Shown here: piece after piece, positions 62,717 to 64,000 of the stretch
How the letters are laid out: each line of letters begins with the position of its first letter
How positions within the stretch are numbered: position 1 is the first letter of the stretch
Source of the DNA: Fibrobacter succinogenes
GTDB lineage: Bacteria; Fibrobacterota; Fibrobacteria; Fibrobacterales; Fibrobacteraceae
Length of the DNA stretch: 64,000 nt
Direction of reading: 5' to 3'
Assembly: GCA_902779055.1 (NCBI GenBank)
Contig: CACZAD010000001.1
Coordinates: forward strand, 1 to 64,000
Translations under genes and position numbers: made by a program
The notes under the pieces: model-generated
Seen by the model: the letters and a program-made list of their open reading frames with translations, nothing else
The model's database searches: none
What the model was told of the DNA's origin: nothing

Positions 62717-62747
62717 AAAAAGCCGAGGCGTTGAACCTCGGTTTTTT
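62717..62747. terminator. Bidirectional terminator between the histone-like gene and lexA
   Basis: The stem CCGAGG/CCTCGG is extended by A/T pairs, has a 7-nt loop and T-runs on both strands. It ends both convergent genes. Confidence 0.85.
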
Positions 62748-62773
62748 GTTGTTTAATATTATTTGTCGATAAA

Positions 62774-63430
62774 CTAATTGACTCTTCTCATCACGCCGAT
62801 GACGCGGCCTGCAATCGAAAAGTCCTTCTTGTCGTTCACGATGATCGGCTTGTACTTCGGGTTTGCCGGACGCAGTTCCACGTGGTCGGAACTCGGATGG
62901 TAGTACTTGACCGTCGCTTCGTTATCGATCTGTGCAACGACGATTTCGCCAAGGTCTGCCGTCTTCTGCTGACGGGCAAAAATCAAGTCGCCATCGAAGA
63001 TGCCGGCGTTGATCATGGAATCGCCCTTGACGCGGAGTGCAAAAACGTCGCTACGACAGGCCAAAAAGTCTCTGTCGATAGTGACCGTACCTTCGAGGTT
63101 CTGTACGGCAAGAATCGGCGTACCGGCGGCAACGCGGCCGACGATAGGAATTTCAATCGTATTGCTCGGAGCTTCCTTGGCGGCGGAATCTTCCTTGGTA
63201 TTGACAATTTCGATACCGCGGCTCAGACGCGGAGAGCGGTTGATGTAACCTTTCTTGATGAGGGCTGCGAGGATAGAACGGACGCCGTTCGTCGAAGAAA
63301 TGTCGAAGTGGTTGCCGATTTCGCGAACCGTAGGCGGCATATGGTTTTCTTTGGAATACTTCTTGATGTATTCGTAGATTTCTTCTTGCCTTGCCGTCAT
63401 TTCCTTGCGGTTTTCATTGAACTTTTCCAT
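62774..63430 (-). CDS. lexA: LexA SOS repressor
   Basis: The 218-aa protein starts at ATG 63430, with AGAGGC upstream. The N-terminal winged helix has [20 protein letters not shown]. The autocleavage site is Ala102-Gly103 in [10 protein letters not shown]. The catalytic Ser138 is in [10 protein letters not shown] and Lys175 in ATVKYY. RecA filaments trigger self-cleavage and release SOS genes. The upstream operator indicates autoregulation. The longer frame to 63496 runs through the promoter and is rejected. Confidence 0.96.
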   Translation of the reverse strand: MEKFNENRKEMTARQEEIYEYIKKYSKENHMPPTVREIGNHFDISSTNGVRSILAALIKKGYINRSPRLSRGIEIVNTKEDSAAKEAPSNTIEIPIVGRVAAGTPILAVQNLEGTVTIDRDFLACRSDVFALRVKGDSMINAGIFDGDLIFARQQKTADLGEIVVAQIDNEATVKYYHPSSDHVELRPANPKYKPIIVNDKKDFSIAGRVIGVMRRVN

Positions 63431-63474
63431 ATTTTGCCTCTCGTCATAAAGGGTTCTGGAATTATACTGTATAA

Positions 63475-63503
63475 AATATAATGCACAACTGGGCAAATGT
63501 CAA
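63475..63503 (-). promoter_or_regulatory. lexA promoter with embedded LexA operator
   Basis: On the minus strand, TTGACA (63503-63498), a 17-bp spacer and TATATT (63480-63475) form the promoter. The spacer contains TGCCCAGTTGTGCA (63495-63482), matching the Fibrobacter LexA box TGCNCN4GTGCA. A further symmetric TTATACAGTATAA lies just downstream of the -10. Confidence 0.88.
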
Positions 63504-63625
63504 TATTTTCACTGCACAAAAGTGAAGTTTTTTTTATTTTTTCCCCTTTTTAGCTCAAAGTAATGGTGCCAGTACAGACAAATTTTTATATTATCGCCTA
63601 ATAATAGGATGTCAAAGGAGGATGT

Positions 63626-64000
63626 ATGAATTTTCGTAATATGTCTTTGGGCTGTTCCGTTGCTGCGGGGCTTTCGTTTATGATGCTTGCTTGCGACGAT
63701 AGTTCTAGTAGCGGCCCTGACGCTTTGGTAGACCCTTCGAGTAGCTCGCAGTACATAGCCCCTGCAAGTTCTGATGATGAATTGCAGTCAAGCAGTAGCG
63801 AAATGAAAGATGCGCCGACGTCGAGCAGCGCTGTGCAATGCTACAAAGATGGTATGGCGAAGGTCACGCTCAAGAGCGTTGAAAATGTTAAAATTAGTTG
63901 CCCGAACAGTATGACCTATTACAACTATGATTTGCAGGTCTTCTACAAGTGCGAAGGCTCCGCTCTTATTGAAATCGATATGCCTCCTTGCGAAAATGAA
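63626..64000 (+). CDS. Fibrobacter-type lipoprotein with Ser-rich linkers, 3' end outside window
   Basis: A frame of 125 codons is open to the window edge. It starts at ATG 63626 behind a strong AAGGAGG (63615-63621). The signal peptide ends in a lipobox (LSFMMLAC, Cys23). Ser/Asp-rich spacers follow (DDSSSSG, PSSSS, SSSSE, PTSSSA), as is common in Fibrobacter surface proteins. Then a Cys-containing domain begins (AVQCYKDGMAKV; ISCPNSM; YKCEGSALIEIDMPPC) that resembles no catalytic family I know. It is likely an outer-membrane lipoprotein. Confidence 0.85.
   Translation, partial: MNFRNMSLGCSVAAGLSFMMLACDDSSSSGPDALVDPSSSSQYIAPASSDDELQSSSSEMKDAPTSSSAVQCYKDGMAKVTLKSVENVKISCPNSMTYYNYDLQVFYKCEGSALIEIDMPPCENE

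Overview
The window is a chromosomal segment from a Fibrobacter-type bacterium, probably F. succinogenes or a close relative. The lexA operator reads TGCCCAGTTGTGCA, which fits the Fibrobacter-specific LexA box (TGCNCN4GTGCA, from memory). The last gene encodes a lipoprotein with the Ser-rich linkers typical of Fibrobacter secreted proteins. Gene starts are a mix of ATG, GTG and TTG, and clear promoters follow the TTGACA/TATAAT pattern.

Left flank (1-9.2 kb): a very large acyl-CoA dehydratase activase-type protein that runs off the left edge, an Rpn-type PD-(D/E)XK nuclease, an AlgX/AlgJ-like O-acetyltransferase-related protein, an orphan HigA-like antitoxin and PmbA/TldE.

Centre (9.2-35 kb): a complete extracellular contractile injection system (eCIS) with cargo. 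A LuxR-TPR regulator and a permuted papain-like hydrolase are transcribed away from a tightly packed plus-strand operon. The operon encodes a DUF4255 cap protein, an unknown conserved protein, sheath, two tube paralogues, DUF5908, a LysM adaptor, VgrG-like spike, PAAR tip, gp25-like wedge, baseplate J-like protein, fibre-like protein, a second baseplate protein, a short tape-measure protein and an AAA+ ATPase. A membrane-anchored GH18-like protein with degenerate catalytic residues overlaps the ATPase gene. Four cargo-type genes follow and share a ~45-residue N-terminal leader ending in SLQRKAD. One is little more than the leader, one carries an unknown domain, one has DUF4157 plus a second HExxH metallopeptidase, and one has DUF4157 plus an unknown domain with a DSD motif. 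Leader and DUF4157 segments have ordinary codon use, while the C-terminal domains are AT-rich, which suggests modular exchange of payloads.

35-42 kb: a membrane HD-GYP receptor, then a divergent locus with two radical SAM/SPASM proteins and two small proteins, one a candidate RiPP precursor. It has repeated operator-like sites and a hairpin between the candidate precursor and its maturase. tRNA-Arg(CCU) follows.

42-52 kb: a six-gene minus-strand operon (RND/MMPL exporter, aspartate aminotransferase, FHA-ABC transporter, Ser/Thr kinase, YraN, YciO-like) and a divergent D15-like outer-membrane barrel.

52-64 kb: ruvAB, VOC and GyrI-like proteins, a frameshifted rhuM, a decayed 5'-nucleotidase lipoprotein, tRNA-Asp(GUC), lepA-lepB, a periplasmic cyclophilin, an Ala/Lys/Pro-rich histone-H1-like zinc-ribbon protein, lexA and the partial lipoprotein. 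Palindromic intergenic repeats of the type GTCATCCCGGA...TCCGGGA are scattered through the window and cluster around the cargo genes. No rRNA, CRISPR array or insertion sequence was seen.
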